Part shown: positions 24,677 to 32,669 of the stretch, one piece after another
Layout: each line of letters begins with the position of its first letter
How positions within the stretch are numbered: the stretch's first letter is position 1
The notes under the pieces: model-generated
Databases searched by the model: none
What the model was told of the DNA's origin: nothing
The model's input: only the letters and a program-made list of their open reading frames with translations
Made by a program: the position numbers and the translations under genes
Origin: Shimia_B sp038528385
GTDB taxonomy: Bacteria > Pseudomonadota > Alphaproteobacteria > Rhodobacterales > Rhodobacteraceae
DNA: 64,000 nucleotides
Direction: 5' to 3'
Assembly: GCA_038528385.1 (NCBI GenBank)
Contig: JBCBET010000006.1
Coordinates: forward strand, 62,001-126,000

Positions 24677-25275
24677 CCGGCCGCGTCATCGCCGTCGTCG
24701 GCCCGTCGGGGGTGGGCAAGGACAGCGTCATGGCGGGCCTCCATGGCACGCTGCCCAACGCCTACCTCGTGCGGCGCGTGATCACGCGGCCCAAGGAGGC
24801 CGGGGGCGAGGATTTCGACAGCGTCACCGAGCGGGAATTCGAGAGCCTCGTGGCCAACGGGGCCTTTTCGATCCACTGGCGCGCCCACGGCCTGTGCTAC
24901 GGGGTCCCGCGCATGGTGCAGTACCAGCTCGGCCTCGGCAAAGACTGCCTGGTGAATTTCTCGCGGACGGCGCTCAGCCATGCCGCGCGCCTCTTCGAGA
25001 ACTTCGTCGTCTTGAACATCACCGCCGCGCCGGACACGCTGGCGCGGCGGCTCGCCTGGCGGGGGCGCGAAACGGAGGACGAGATCGCGCGCCGCCTGTC
25101 GGTGGCCACGAAAAGCTTGCCCGTCGGCATGGATATCCGGCACCTGTCGAATGACGGCCCGCTGTCGGAGACCATCGCGCGCGCGACGCTCTTGCTCGGC
25201 CCGTTCGGGCGCGAGAGCCTCCTCCCCGAGGACCATGACCGCAACCGCCAAGCCGGCAGCGAGGGACAAGCATGA
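24673..25275 (+). CDS. phnN: Ribose 1,5-bisphosphokinase PhnN
   Basis: A 200-residue P-loop kinase related to guanylate kinase. The P-loop is VGPSGVGKDS (about 8-17). RRVITRPKEAGGEDFDSVTE and ANGAFSIHWRAHGLCYGVP match PhnN. It phosphorylates ribose 1,5-bisphosphate to PRPP, the last salvage step of the C-P lyase pathway. Overlaps phnL and phnM by 4 bp each. Confidence 0.94.
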   Translation: MTGRVIAVVGPSGVGKDSVMAGLHGTLPNAYLVRRVITRPKEAGGEDFDSVTEREFESLVANGAFSIHWRAHGLCYGVPRMVQYQLGLGKDCLVNFSRTALSHAARLFENFVVLNITAAPDTLARRLAWRGRETEDEIARRLSVATKSLPVGMDIRHLSNDGPLSETIARATLLLGPFGRESLLPEDHDRNRQAGSEGQA

Positions 25276-26465
25276 ACCTAGAGACCGCTCCATCGCCGGG
25301 AGAGGCGACCGAGGCCCCGGGCGGCGGGGACCTTTGTCTGGCCAATGCGCGTCTCGTTCTGGGCGGGTCGGTTCTGCGCGGCGCCGTCACCGTGGAAGGC
25401 GGCGCCATCACCGGCATCGTCGAAGGCGACCGCGTGCCCACCGGTGCCATCGACTGCGCGGGGGATTTCGTTTTGCCCGGGCTGGTGGAGCTGCATACCG
25501 ACAATGTCGAGCGCCATATCGAGCCGCGCCCCGATGTGGACTGGCCCCATCTGCCCGCGCTCATCGCCCATGACGCGGAGCTTGCGAGCACGGGCATCAC
25601 CACGGTCTTTGACGCGATGCGCGTGGGCTCCATCCACAGCGCGGGCAAGGCGCGCTATGTCGATTACGCCCGCAAGCTGGCCGATGAGCTGCTCGCCGCC
25701 CGCGCCGAGGGCGTGTTCAAGATCAGCCACTACCTTCACCTGCGCGCTGAGATCTGCTCAGAAACGCTCCTCGAAGAGCTCGCCGCCTTCGGCCCCGAGG
25801 ACCGCATCGGCATCCTGAGCCTCATGGACCACACGCCGGGCCAGCGCCAGTTCCGCGACCTGACCGCGCTCAAGACCTACGTCGCCAAGAAGCGCGGCAT
25901 GACGGACCCGGAATTCGAGGTGCATGTGGAGAACCTCCTGCGCCTTCAGGCGCGGTTCGGCGCCGCCCACGAAGCGGGCGCTGTCCGGGAGGCGCGCCGC
26001 CTCGGGGCGGTGCTCGCGAGCCACGACGACACCACGGCCCACCACGTCGCGACCTCCGCGGGCCACGGCGCGGGGTTCGCCGAGTTCCCCACGACCGCCG
26101 AAGCGGCCGAGGCCTGCCGCGAGGCGGGCATCGCCGTGATGATGGGCGCGCCGAACCTGATCCGCGGGGGATCGCATTCCGGCAATGTGGCGGCCGAGGA
26201 CCTGGCCCGCCGCGACCTCCTCGACATCCTGTCGTCGGATTACGTGCCGTCGGCGCTTCTCCTCGCCGCGTTCCAGCTGGCCGATCTCTGGGACGATCTT
26301 CCCCGCGCCGTGGCGACCGTCACCCGCAATCCGGCGAAGAGCGCGCATCTCGAGGATCGCGGGAGCCTGGAGGTCGGGAAGCGGGGGGACGTGCTCCGCG
26401 TGCGCAGGCTCAGGACCACGCCCATCCTGGCCGGCGTGTGGAGCCGGGGATTGAAGATCGCCTGA
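25272..26465 (+). CDS. phnM: RPnTP diphosphatase PhnM (alpha-D-ribose 1-methylphosphonate 5-triphosphate hydrolase)
   Basis: A 397-residue amidohydrolase-fold protein. Metal ligands are in PGLVELHTDNVERH, SHYLHLRAE, LMDHTPGQRQF and ASHDDTTAHHV. GAPNLIRGGSHSGNV and SDYVPSALLLAAF are also diagnostic of PhnM. The enzyme removes pyrophosphate from the 5'-triphosphate intermediate before PhnJ acts. It ends the operon. phnP (cyclic phosphate diesterase) is not found downstream or anywhere in the window. Confidence 0.95.
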   Translation: MNLETAPSPGEATEAPGGGDLCLANARLVLGGSVLRGAVTVEGGAITGIVEGDRVPTGAIDCAGDFVLPGLVELHTDNVERHIEPRPDVDWPHLPALIAHDAELASTGITTVFDAMRVGSIHSAGKARYVDYARKLADELLAARAEGVFKISHYLHLRAEICSETLLEELAAFGPEDRIGILSLMDHTPGQRQFRDLTALKTYVAKKRGMTDPEFEVHVENLLRLQARFGAAHEAGAVREARRLGAVLASHDDTTAHHVATSAGHGAGFAEFPTTAEAAEACREAGIAVMMGAPNLIRGGSHSGNVAAEDLARRDLLDILSSDYVPSALLLAAFQLADLWDDLPRAVATVTRNPAKSAHLEDRGSLEVGKRGDVLRVRRLRTTPILAGVWSRGLKIA

Positions 26466-26581
26466 CCCGGCGCGCCCGGCGTCGGGGTCCGATGATCTCC
26501 CACCAAGGGGGGGCCGCGCGCTGGGTCTCTCCCGCCTGGCTGGGCGCGGTCGGCCTGCGCAGGGCTCGCGCCGGGTCGCGG

Positions 26582-26599
26582 CGTCATCGCCATGTTACC
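26582..26599 (+). promoter_or_regulatory. Pho-box-like site upstream of the phytase-like gene
   Basis: CGTCATCGCCATGTTACC contains GTCAT and GTTAC starting 11 bp apart, the same pair seen in the site at 11743-11760 (GTCAT, N6, GTTAC). It lies about 65 bp before the ATG at 26665, with TCTACG about 12 bases further on as a possible -10. Confidence 0.5.
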
Positions 26600-26664
26600 T
26601 TGCTCGGGTCTCTACGCGCGGGACGGCGCTGGGCCGTCAGCCACGCACGACATGGGGGACACAG

Positions 26665-28803
26665 ATGATCTTTCGAGCCGCAACCTTGACGTCGATGACG
26701 GCGCTCCTCGCCGCGCCGGCGGTGTCGCAGGAGATGAACTTCAATCGCATCGCCTCCTTCATGGTCGCCCAGAACGCCCCGGAGGCCGAGGAAAGCTCCG
26801 CGGAGATCATCGCGGCAACCGAAGACGGCATGACCCTCGTCTACACCGACGGCCCGGCGGAGGTCGTGGGCTTCATCGACATCACCGACCCGACGAGCCC
26901 TGTGGCCGCCGGTGCCATGGACCTCGCGGGAGAACCAACGAGCGTCTCGGTCTCCGGCACCACGGCCTATCTGGGCGAAAACACGTCCCAGGATTTCATC
27001 AACGTCTCCGGCGTGCTCCACGCCATCGACGTACCGACGCAAACGGTGCTCGCCTCCTGCGAGCTCGGCGGCCAACCCGACAGCGTCGCGGTGTCGCCCG
27101 ACGGCACCTTCGTGGCCGTGGCCATCGAGAATGAGCGCGACGAAGACCTCGGCGACGGCCGCGTGGGCCAGATGCCGGCGGGTTTCGTGGCGATCGTGCC
27201 GACCACCGAGGGCGGCCTCGACTGCGGAGCCATGATCTCCGCCGATATCACCGGGCTGGCGGAGGTCGCGCCGGAAGATCCCGAACCCGAATTCGTGGCG
27301 ATCAACGGCGAGAACGAGATCGTCGTGACGCTCCAGGAAAACAACCACATGGTGGTGCTCTCCGCGGTCGGCGAAGTTCTAAACCACTTCTCGGCAGGGG
27401 CCGTCACCCTATCAGGCGTCGACACAAACGAAGAAGGCGCGCTGATCTTCGACCAGACGATCACCGTCGTGCGCGAGCCCGATTCCGTGGCCTGGATCGA
27501 CGACACCCATTTCGCCACCGCCAACGAGGGCGACATGGACGGCGGCTCGCGCGGGTGGACCATCTTCCGCCAGGACGGAACGCTCGTCTACGACAGCGGC
27601 GTGAGCTTCGAGCATGCCATCGTGGAGGTGGGCCACTACCCAGAAGAACGCTCCGGCAACAAAGGCGTCGAACCCGAAAGCGTCACCTTCGACGTGTTCG
27701 GCGGAACGCCCTTCGTCTTCGTGGGGGCGGAGCGGTCCTCCATCGTGGGCGTCTACGACATCTCGGACCCCGCCGATCCGGTCCTCACGCAGCTTTTGCC
27801 TTCGGGCATCGGGCCGGAGGGATACGTCACCATCCCCGAGCGCAATCTCCTGATCTCCGCGAACGAGGTCGATGACGCGGGCGCCCGCGCCCATGTGATG
27901 CTCTTCGAATACCAGAACGCCGCCGCGAGCTACCCCCACCTGACCTCCGCGGGTCTGGGCACGCTCACCGGCTGGGGCGCCATTTCGGGCCAGGTCATGG
28001 CCGAGGACGGCACCATCTACGCCGTCTCCGACAGCTTCTACGGGATGCAGCCGACGATCTTTCAGATCGACGTCTCGGAGGTCCCGGCGCGCATCGTGGA
28101 CGCCATCCGGATCACGCGGGAGGATCAGCCCGCGCAGCTCTTCGACATGGAGGGCATCGCGCTCGACGGGGCGGGCGGTTTCTGGATCGCGTCAGAAGGG
28201 CGCTCCGATCGCCTCATCCCCCATGCCATCTACCGGATCGGCGCCGACGGGGCGCTCGAGGACTACATCGCGCTGCCGCCGGAGCTATTGGCGGTGGAGC
28301 GCCGCTTCGGGTTCGAAGGCATCACGCGGGTGGGCGACATGCTCTATGTCGCGGTGCAGCGGGAATGGCGCGACGACCCGGCCAACCATGCAAAGGTCCT
28401 GGGCTTCGACCTCGAAACCGAGGAATGGTTGGTGATCCACTACCGCAAGACCGAACCCGCCACCGGCTGGGTCGGCCTGTCGGAGATCGTGGCCCATGAC
28501 GGGTTCGTGTACTTCATCGAGCGCGACAACCAGCACGACACCCGCGCCGTGACGAAGATGATCACCCGTGTGCCCCTGTCCGCGATGGACGCCATGGTCC
28601 CCCTGGGCGAAACCCCCGCGGTGCTCGAGCCCGAGGTGGTCGTCGACCTCCTGCCCCACCTCACGTCGACCGGCGGCTACGTCCTCGACAAGGTCGAAGG
28701 CCTGGCCATCGCGGAGGACGGCACGATGTGGGTCTCGACCGACAATGACGGCGTAGACGACCATTCCGGGGAAACGATGTTCTTCTCCGTCCGCGCCGAC
28801 TGA
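26665..28803 (+). CDS. Exported phytase-like esterase with beta-propeller region
   Basis: A 712-residue protein with a signal peptide (about 1-21, ending AVSQ). The N-terminal 400 residues look like a choice-of-anchor I / beta-propeller domain, with blades such as VVGFIDITDPTSPVAAGAMD, HAIDVPTQTVLASCELGG and GVYDISDPADPVLTQL. The C-terminal 300 residues match the 'esterase-like activity of phytase' domain: FDMEGIALDGAGGFWIASEG, RRFGFEGITRVGDMLYVAVQ, VEGLAIAEDGTMWVSTDNDG. It probably releases phosphate from organic esters outside the membrane. It has a Pho-box-like site upstream and directly follows the C-P lyase operon. Confidence 0.85.
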   Translation: MIFRAATLTSMTALLAAPAVSQEMNFNRIASFMVAQNAPEAEESSAEIIAATEDGMTLVYTDGPAEVVGFIDITDPTSPVAAGAMDLAGEPTSVSVSGTTAYLGENTSQDFINVSGVLHAIDVPTQTVLASCELGGQPDSVAVSPDGTFVAVAIENERDEDLGDGRVGQMPAGFVAIVPTTEGGLDCGAMISADITGLAEVAPEDPEPEFVAINGENEIVVTLQENNHMVVLSAVGEVLNHFSAGAVTLSGVDTNEEGALIFDQTITVVREPDSVAWIDDTHFATANEGDMDGGSRGWTIFRQDGTLVYDSGVSFEHAIVEVGHYPEERSGNKGVEPESVTFDVFGGTPFVFVGAERSSIVGVYDISDPADPVLTQLLPSGIGPEGYVTIPERNLLISANEVDDAGARAHVMLFEYQNAAASYPHLTSAGLGTLTGWGAISGQVMAEDGTIYAVSDSFYGMQPTIFQIDVSEVPARIVDAIRITREDQPAQLFDMEGIALDGAGGFWIASEGRSDRLIPHAIYRIGADGALEDYIALPPELLAVERRFGFEGITRVGDMLYVAVQREWRDDPANHAKVLGFDLETEEWLVIHYRKTEPATGWVGLSEIVAHDGFVYFIERDNQHDTRAVTKMITRVPLSAMDAMVPLGETPAVLEPEVVVDLLPHLTSTGGYVLDKVEGLAIAEDGTMWVSTDNDGVDDHSGETMFFSVRAD

Positions 28804-28852
28804 CGCGGTCCCTGGCCCGTTCGGACAGTTCCAGGACGGGACGGGCGGGCCC

Positions 28853-28874
28853 GGGGACGTTGAGGGGACGTTGA
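28853..28874. repeat. Tandem 11-bp duplication
   Basis: GGGGACGTTGA occurs twice in direct succession in the 104-bp gap between the convergent phytase-like and oxidoreductase genes. Probably a slippage product; no further role is visible. Confidence 0.8.
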
Positions 28875-28907
28875 GTGGCAGGTGGGGCCCCGGCGCCGCC
28901 GGTGCCC

Positions 28908-29891
28908 CTAGCCGACCTTGAGCACGAGCTTCCCGATGTGCTCGCTCGCTTCCATCCGCGCATGGGCCGCGGCGGCCTCGGACAGGGGGAACTCGCTGTC
29001 CATCACGGGCGCGATGCGCGCGGCGTCGATGAGCGGCCAGACATTCTGGCGAAGCTCGGCGGCGATGCGCGCCTTGGCGAGGTCGGATTGCGGGCGCAGC
29101 GTGGAGCCCGTCATCGTCAGGCGCCGCGTCATGAGCGGGGCGAAGTTCACCTCCGCCTTGGGCCCGCCGAGGAACGCGATCTGGACGAGGCGGCCATCGT
29201 CAGCGAGGGCCTTGAGATTGCGGGCGATGTACGTCCCGCCCACCATGCACAGGACGAGGTCCGCGCCGCCCTCGGCGCGCAGCACCTCCACGAAGTCCTC
29301 CTCTCGGTAATTGATCGCCCGCTCGGCCCCGAGCGTCACGCAGGCCGCGCATTTCTGCGCCGAGCCCGCCGTCGTGAAGACGCGCGCCCCGAAATGGGCC
29401 GCGAGCTGGATCGCCGTCGTTCCGATCCCGGAGGAACCGCCATGGACGAGGAAGCGCTCGCCGCCCTTGAGCCCGCCGCGCATGAAGACATTTGACCAGA
29501 CGGTGAAGAACGTCTCCGGCAGGCAGGCCGCCTCGCGGAGCGCCATGCCCTCGGGCACCGGCAGGCAGTGGGCGGCGGGCGTGGCCACGTATTCGGCATA
29601 GCCGCCCCCCGGCAGAAGCGCGCAGACCCGATCACCCGGTGCCACGCCCTCGGCCCCCGGCCCCACCTCCACGACCTCGCCCGCGGCCTCGAGCCCCGGC
29701 AGGTCGGAGGCGCCCGGCGGCGGATTGTAGGCGCCCGCCCGTTGCAGCGCGTCGGGCCGGTTCACGCCCGCATAGGCCACGCGGATCACCACCTGGCCCT
29801 CGCCCGCCACGGGCCGGGGCCGCGTTGTCTCCACCAGCATGTCGGGGCCCCCGGGCCGGGATATCTCGATTGCGCGCATCGTCTCGGGCAT
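28908..29891 (-). CDS. NAD(P)H-quinone oxidoreductase, zinc-independent MDR family
   Basis: A 327-residue medium-chain dehydrogenase/reductase of the quinone-oxidoreductase (PIG3/QOR) type. Recognisable stretches are YAGVNRPDALQRAGAYNPPP, GLEAAGEVVEVGPG, GDRVCALLPGGGYAEYV, the nucleotide motif VHGGSSGIGTTAIQLA and INYREEDF. The zinc ligands of alcohol dehydrogenases are absent, as expected for QOR. The ATG at 29891 opens MPETMRAIEI; a second ATG at 29879 (MRAIEI) is equally possible. Confidence 0.9.
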   Translation of the reverse strand: MPETMRAIEISRPGGPDMLVETTRPRPVAGEGQVVIRVAYAGVNRPDALQRAGAYNPPPGASDLPGLEAAGEVVEVGPGAEGVAPGDRVCALLPGGGYAEYVATPAAHCLPVPEGMALREAACLPETFFTVWSNVFMRGGLKGGERFLVHGGSSGIGTTAIQLAAHFGARVFTTAGSAQKCAACVTLGAERAINYREEDFVEVLRAEGGADLVLCMVGGTYIARNLKALADDGRLVQIAFLGGPKAEVNFAPLMTRRLTMTGSTLRPQSDLAKARIAAELRQNVWPLIDAARIAPVMDSEFPLSEAAAAHARMEASEHIGKLVLKVG

Positions 29892-29959
29892 GGGCGGTCA
29901 TCCTCCTTGGCGCGCCCTGCGTATCAAGAGCGACCGCCGATGCAAACGGAGCCGGAGCG

Positions 29960-30325
29960 ATGTCGAACGCCCTGCCGATCCTGTCCCTCGCGCTCAATAT
30001 CGCGGTGCTCGCCCCGCTCTGCGCCGCGCTGCTCAGCGCGAGCCCCGGAATGGACGCCGCCTACGGCCCGCCGACCCCGGCGCGCGGCATCCTCACGGCC
30101 GTCTACCTCGCCATCCTCGCGGCCTCTCTCGTGCTCTTGGCGGCGCTCGTCCTTGCGCCACCGTGGTGGCGCCCGGCCCTCGTCACGCTCCTCGCGCTCC
30201 AATGCGGCTACAAGCTCCTGACGATCCCGCTGGTGAGGTTTGGCAACCCTGTCGTCGTGGCGAACACGGCCATCACCGCCCTGCACCTCGTCACGCTCTG
30301 GTGGGTGCTCCTGCGCGCGCCCTAG
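29960..30325 (+). CDS. Small four-helix membrane protein
   Basis: A 121-residue protein with about four hydrophobic segments: LPILSLALNIAVLAPLCAAL, GILTAVYLAILAASLVLLAA, a third around ALVTLLALQCGYKLLTIPLV and a fourth VANTAITALHLVTLWWVLL. The family is not recognised. GGAG precedes the ATG. Its stop overlaps the COQ9-gene stop through a shared CTAG on opposite strands. Divergent from the oxidoreductase by 68 bp. Confidence 0.72.
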   Translation: MSNALPILSLALNIAVLAPLCAALLSASPGMDAAYGPPTPARGILTAVYLAILAASLVLLAALVLAPPWWRPALVTLLALQCGYKLLTIPLVRFGNPVVVANTAITALHLVTLWWVLLRAP

Positions 30326-30984
30326 CCGCCGCCCGGCAGGTCGGCCTTGCCCGGCGCCCGGATCATGGACGCGAGCCAGAGCGGCCCGGCGAAGACAGAG
30401 CGCAGGACCGGGTTCTCGTTCACCTGCCCCTTCACTTTCTCGAAGGTCATCACGTCCCCGATCCGGCGGTCGAGGAAATCCCACGTCGCCGCGCTCTCCA
30501 TGCTGTCGTCCCCCAGCCAATAGAGCAACGTGGAGGAATAGACGCCCGCGAGCGTCGCGCGCTTGGTGTACCAGTTGTAGTCTTCGGAGGCATCGCCCAG
30601 CGCCTCCCAGATCGCGTCCGCCGTACCCCAGATGAGGCGCGTCCCCTCCGCGGCGTGCTGCGGCAGCGCAAAGAGCGTCGCTCCCCGGCGCACGGCCTCC
30701 TTGTCGGGGATCACCTCGAACCGGATCTGCACGCAGCGCGCCACCTTCTGGGAATAGCGCAGATCGCCCATATCCTCGGCGGCGATGCGCGCGGTCATCT
30801 CCGCGTCGCCCTGCTTGTGAAACGCCACTGCGAGGTCGAGCGCCCCCCGCGGGCACATCGCGCGCGCGAATTCCGGCTCCACGCCGCTATCGGCGACGGC
30901 GGCCTTGAACGTGACCTCCGACCAGCCGTCGAACACCACGTGGCCCAGGGCCGCTTCCACCAGTTCCGCCTTCGGATCGCTCAT
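30322..30984 (-). CDS. COQ9 family protein
   Basis: A 220-residue COQ9-type protein with a TetR-like helical N-terminus (AELVEAALGHVVFDGWSEVT, AVADSGVEPEFARAMCPRGA) and the family core WYTKRATLAGVYSSTLLYWL with DDSMESAATWDFLDRRIGDV. COQ9 proteins bind lipid and support ubiquinone biosynthesis. ATG 30984 (MSDPKAEL) is preferred; an ATG four codons upstream is possible. It is divergent from rpsU, a frequent neighbour in Rhodobacterales. Confidence 0.9.
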   Translation of the reverse strand: MSDPKAELVEAALGHVVFDGWSEVTFKAAVADSGVEPEFARAMCPRGALDLAVAFHKQGDAEMTARIAAEDMGDLRYSQKVARCVQIRFEVIPDKEAVRRGATLFALPQHAAEGTRLIWGTADAIWEALGDASEDYNWYTKRATLAGVYSSTLLYWLGDDSMESAATWDFLDRRIGDVMTFEKVKGQVNENPVLRSVFAGPLWLASMIRAPGKADLPGGG

Positions 30985-31086
30985 GCCACACTCCATACCA
31001 AGGGACGCTGGACAACTAGCGCGCACCCTGCTACCTCGCCACTTCCTGCTTTGATGCAACCAGATTAGAAAGGTGGTGAAAACCAC

Positions 31087-31293
31087 ATGCAGGTCAGTGT
31101 TCGCGACAACAACGTCGACCAGGCGCTCCGTGCCCTGAAGAAGAAGCTGCAGCGTGAAGGCGTCTTCCGCGAGATGAAGCTCAAGCAGCACTTCGAGAAG
31201 CCGTCGGAGAAAAAGGCCCGGGAAAAGGCCGAAGCGGTCCGCCGCGCGCGCAAGCTCGCGAGGAAGAAGGCCCAGCGCGAGGGGATGCTCTAA
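31087..31293 (+). CDS. rpsU: 30S ribosomal protein S21
   Basis: A 68-residue basic protein. MQVSVRDNNVDQALRALKKK and REMKLKQHFEKPSEKKAREK match bS21, which sits near the 3' end of 16S rRNA and aids initiation. The AGGTGG ribosome-binding site lies about ten bases upstream. A strong terminator follows, so it is a single-gene unit. Confidence 0.97.
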   Translation: MQVSVRDNNVDQALRALKKKLQREGVFREMKLKQHFEKPSEKKAREKAEAVRRARKLARKKAQREGML

Positions 31294-31324
31294 GCCCGCC
31301 CCTCTCAGGCACTGCAAAAAGACG

Positions 31325-31354
31325 CCCCGCAGCCCATCCGGCCGCGGGGTTTTT
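31325..31354 (+). terminator. Rho-independent terminator of rpsU
   Basis: CCCCGC (31325-31330) pairs with GCGGGG (31344-31349), extended by inner G-C pairs across a short loop, and is followed by TTTTTC. An AAAAA tract just upstream (31316-31320) would let it also serve the convergent mscL transcript. Confidence 0.88.
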
Positions 31355-31377
31355 CTTTGCCGCGTTGATGTGTGGGC

Positions 31378-31809
31378 TCAGGCGCTCTGCTGGCGCAGGG
31401 CGTCGCGGATCTCGATCAGGAGCTCTTTCTGCGTGGGGCCCTTCGGCGCTTCCTCGGCAGGGGCTTCCTCCTTCTCGGCGGCATCCTTGATGCGGTTCAC
31501 CATCTTCACGAGCAGGAAGACGACGAAGGCGATAATGAGAAAATTGAGGATCGCCATCAGGAAATTGCCGATGGCGAAGACGGCGATCCCCGCCTCCTCG
31601 CACGCCGCCACAGAGGCGCATGTCTCCTCGCCCAGCACGTAAAACCATCCCGAAAAGTCGATCCCGCCCGTAAAAAGCGCGATGATGGGATTGATGAGAT
31701 CGCCCACGAGCGAGGTCACGATGGCCGTGAAGGCCGCGCCAATGATGATGCCCACGGCCATGTCCATGACATTGCCCTTGGCGATGAAATCCCTGAATTC
31801 ATTGATCAT
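31378..31809 (-). CDS. mscL: Large-conductance mechanosensitive channel
   Basis: A 143-residue inner-membrane channel. The N-terminal FRDFIAKGNVMDMAVGIIIG and pore helix AAFTAIVTSLVGDLINPIIA are diagnostic. A periplasmic loop with two Cys (ETCASVAACEEAG), TM2 (about 78-102) and a charged C-terminal bundle (KELLIEIRDALRQQ) follow. It opens under hypo-osmotic stress. The paired cysteines in the loop are a feature of some alphaproteobacterial MscL. Convergent with rpsU and divergent from the GST gene. Confidence 0.96.
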   Translation of the reverse strand: MINEFRDFIAKGNVMDMAVGIIIGAAFTAIVTSLVGDLINPIIALFTGGIDFSGWFYVLGEETCASVAACEEAGIAVFAIGNFLMAILNFLIIAFVVFLLVKMVNRIKDAAEKEEAPAEEAPKGPTQKELLIEIRDALRQQSA

Positions 31810-31958
31810 GGAAAAGCCCCCTGTGATCTGCTGGCACGGATGACGCGGCTCTTTCTGGCCGCACGGGCAGAGGCATACCTGCCTAAGCGCACAGTTTCAT
31901 GGCTTTTTCGTCGGCCCGATCCCCCTAGGCTCTAGAGCGCACAACCAAGGAGCGCCCC

Positions 31959-32657
31959 ATGGCCGACCTCTCCGCCTTTCCGATCACTTCGAAATGGGTT
32001 CCGCAGGACCCCACCATCCTGCAACTCTTCTCGTTTCCCACGCCCAACGGCGTGAAGGCGGCCATCGCGCTCGAGGAGCTCGGCCTCGATTACGAGGCGC
32101 ACAAGGTGACGCTCTCGGACGCCGATGTGAAATCGCCGGAATTCCTGTCGCTCAACCCCAACAACAAGATCCCCGCCATCATCGATCCGAACGGGCCGGG
32201 CGGCGCACCCATCGGGCTCTGGGAAAGTGGCGCGATCCTGCTCTACCTCGCCGGCAAGACAGGCCAGCTCTGCGGGAAGGGCGCGGCGGAACGCGCCCAT
32301 GTCACGCAATGGCTCATGTGGCAGATGGGCGGGCTCGGCCCCATGTTCGGGCAGCTGGGCTTTTTCACGAAATTCGCCGGGTCGGAGATCGAGGACCCCC
32401 GCCCTCGGGAGCGCTACGTGGCCGAGGCCAAGCGCCTGCTCGCGGTGCTCGACGGCGCGCTCAAGGGGCAGGAGTGGATCGCGGGCGACTATTCCATCGC
32501 CGACATCGCCATCGTCCCCTGGCTCAACGCGCTCGATTTCTACGGCGCCAAGGACATTGTGGGCTGGGACGACCATGGCAACGTGACCGCCTACTTCGAC
32601 CGCTTCATGGCCCGGCCCGCCGTGCAGACGGGCCTCCATATCCCCGCCAGGGACTAA
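31959..32657 (+). CDS. Glutathione S-transferase family protein (YghU/YfcG-like)
   Basis: A 232-residue GST. The thioredoxin-like N-domain contains LFSFPTPNGVKAAIALEELG, NPNNKIPAIID and GLWESGAILLYLAGKTGQL, which match YfcG/YghU disulphide-reducing GSTs. The helical C-domain ends with WIAGDYSIADIAIVPWL. CAACCAAGGAG precedes the ATG. It is convergent, with only a 12-bp gap, to the TPR protein gene. Confidence 0.9.
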   Translation: MADLSAFPITSKWVPQDPTILQLFSFPTPNGVKAAIALEELGLDYEAHKVTLSDADVKSPEFLSLNPNNKIPAIIDPNGPGGAPIGLWESGAILLYLAGKTGQLCGKGAAERAHVTQWLMWQMGGLGPMFGQLGFFTKFAGSEIEDPRPRERYVAEAKRLLAVLDGALKGQEWIAGDYSIADIAIVPWLNALDFYGAKDIVGWDDHGNVTAYFDRFMARPAVQTGLHIPARD

Positions 32658-32669
32658 TCCGCTCCGGGG

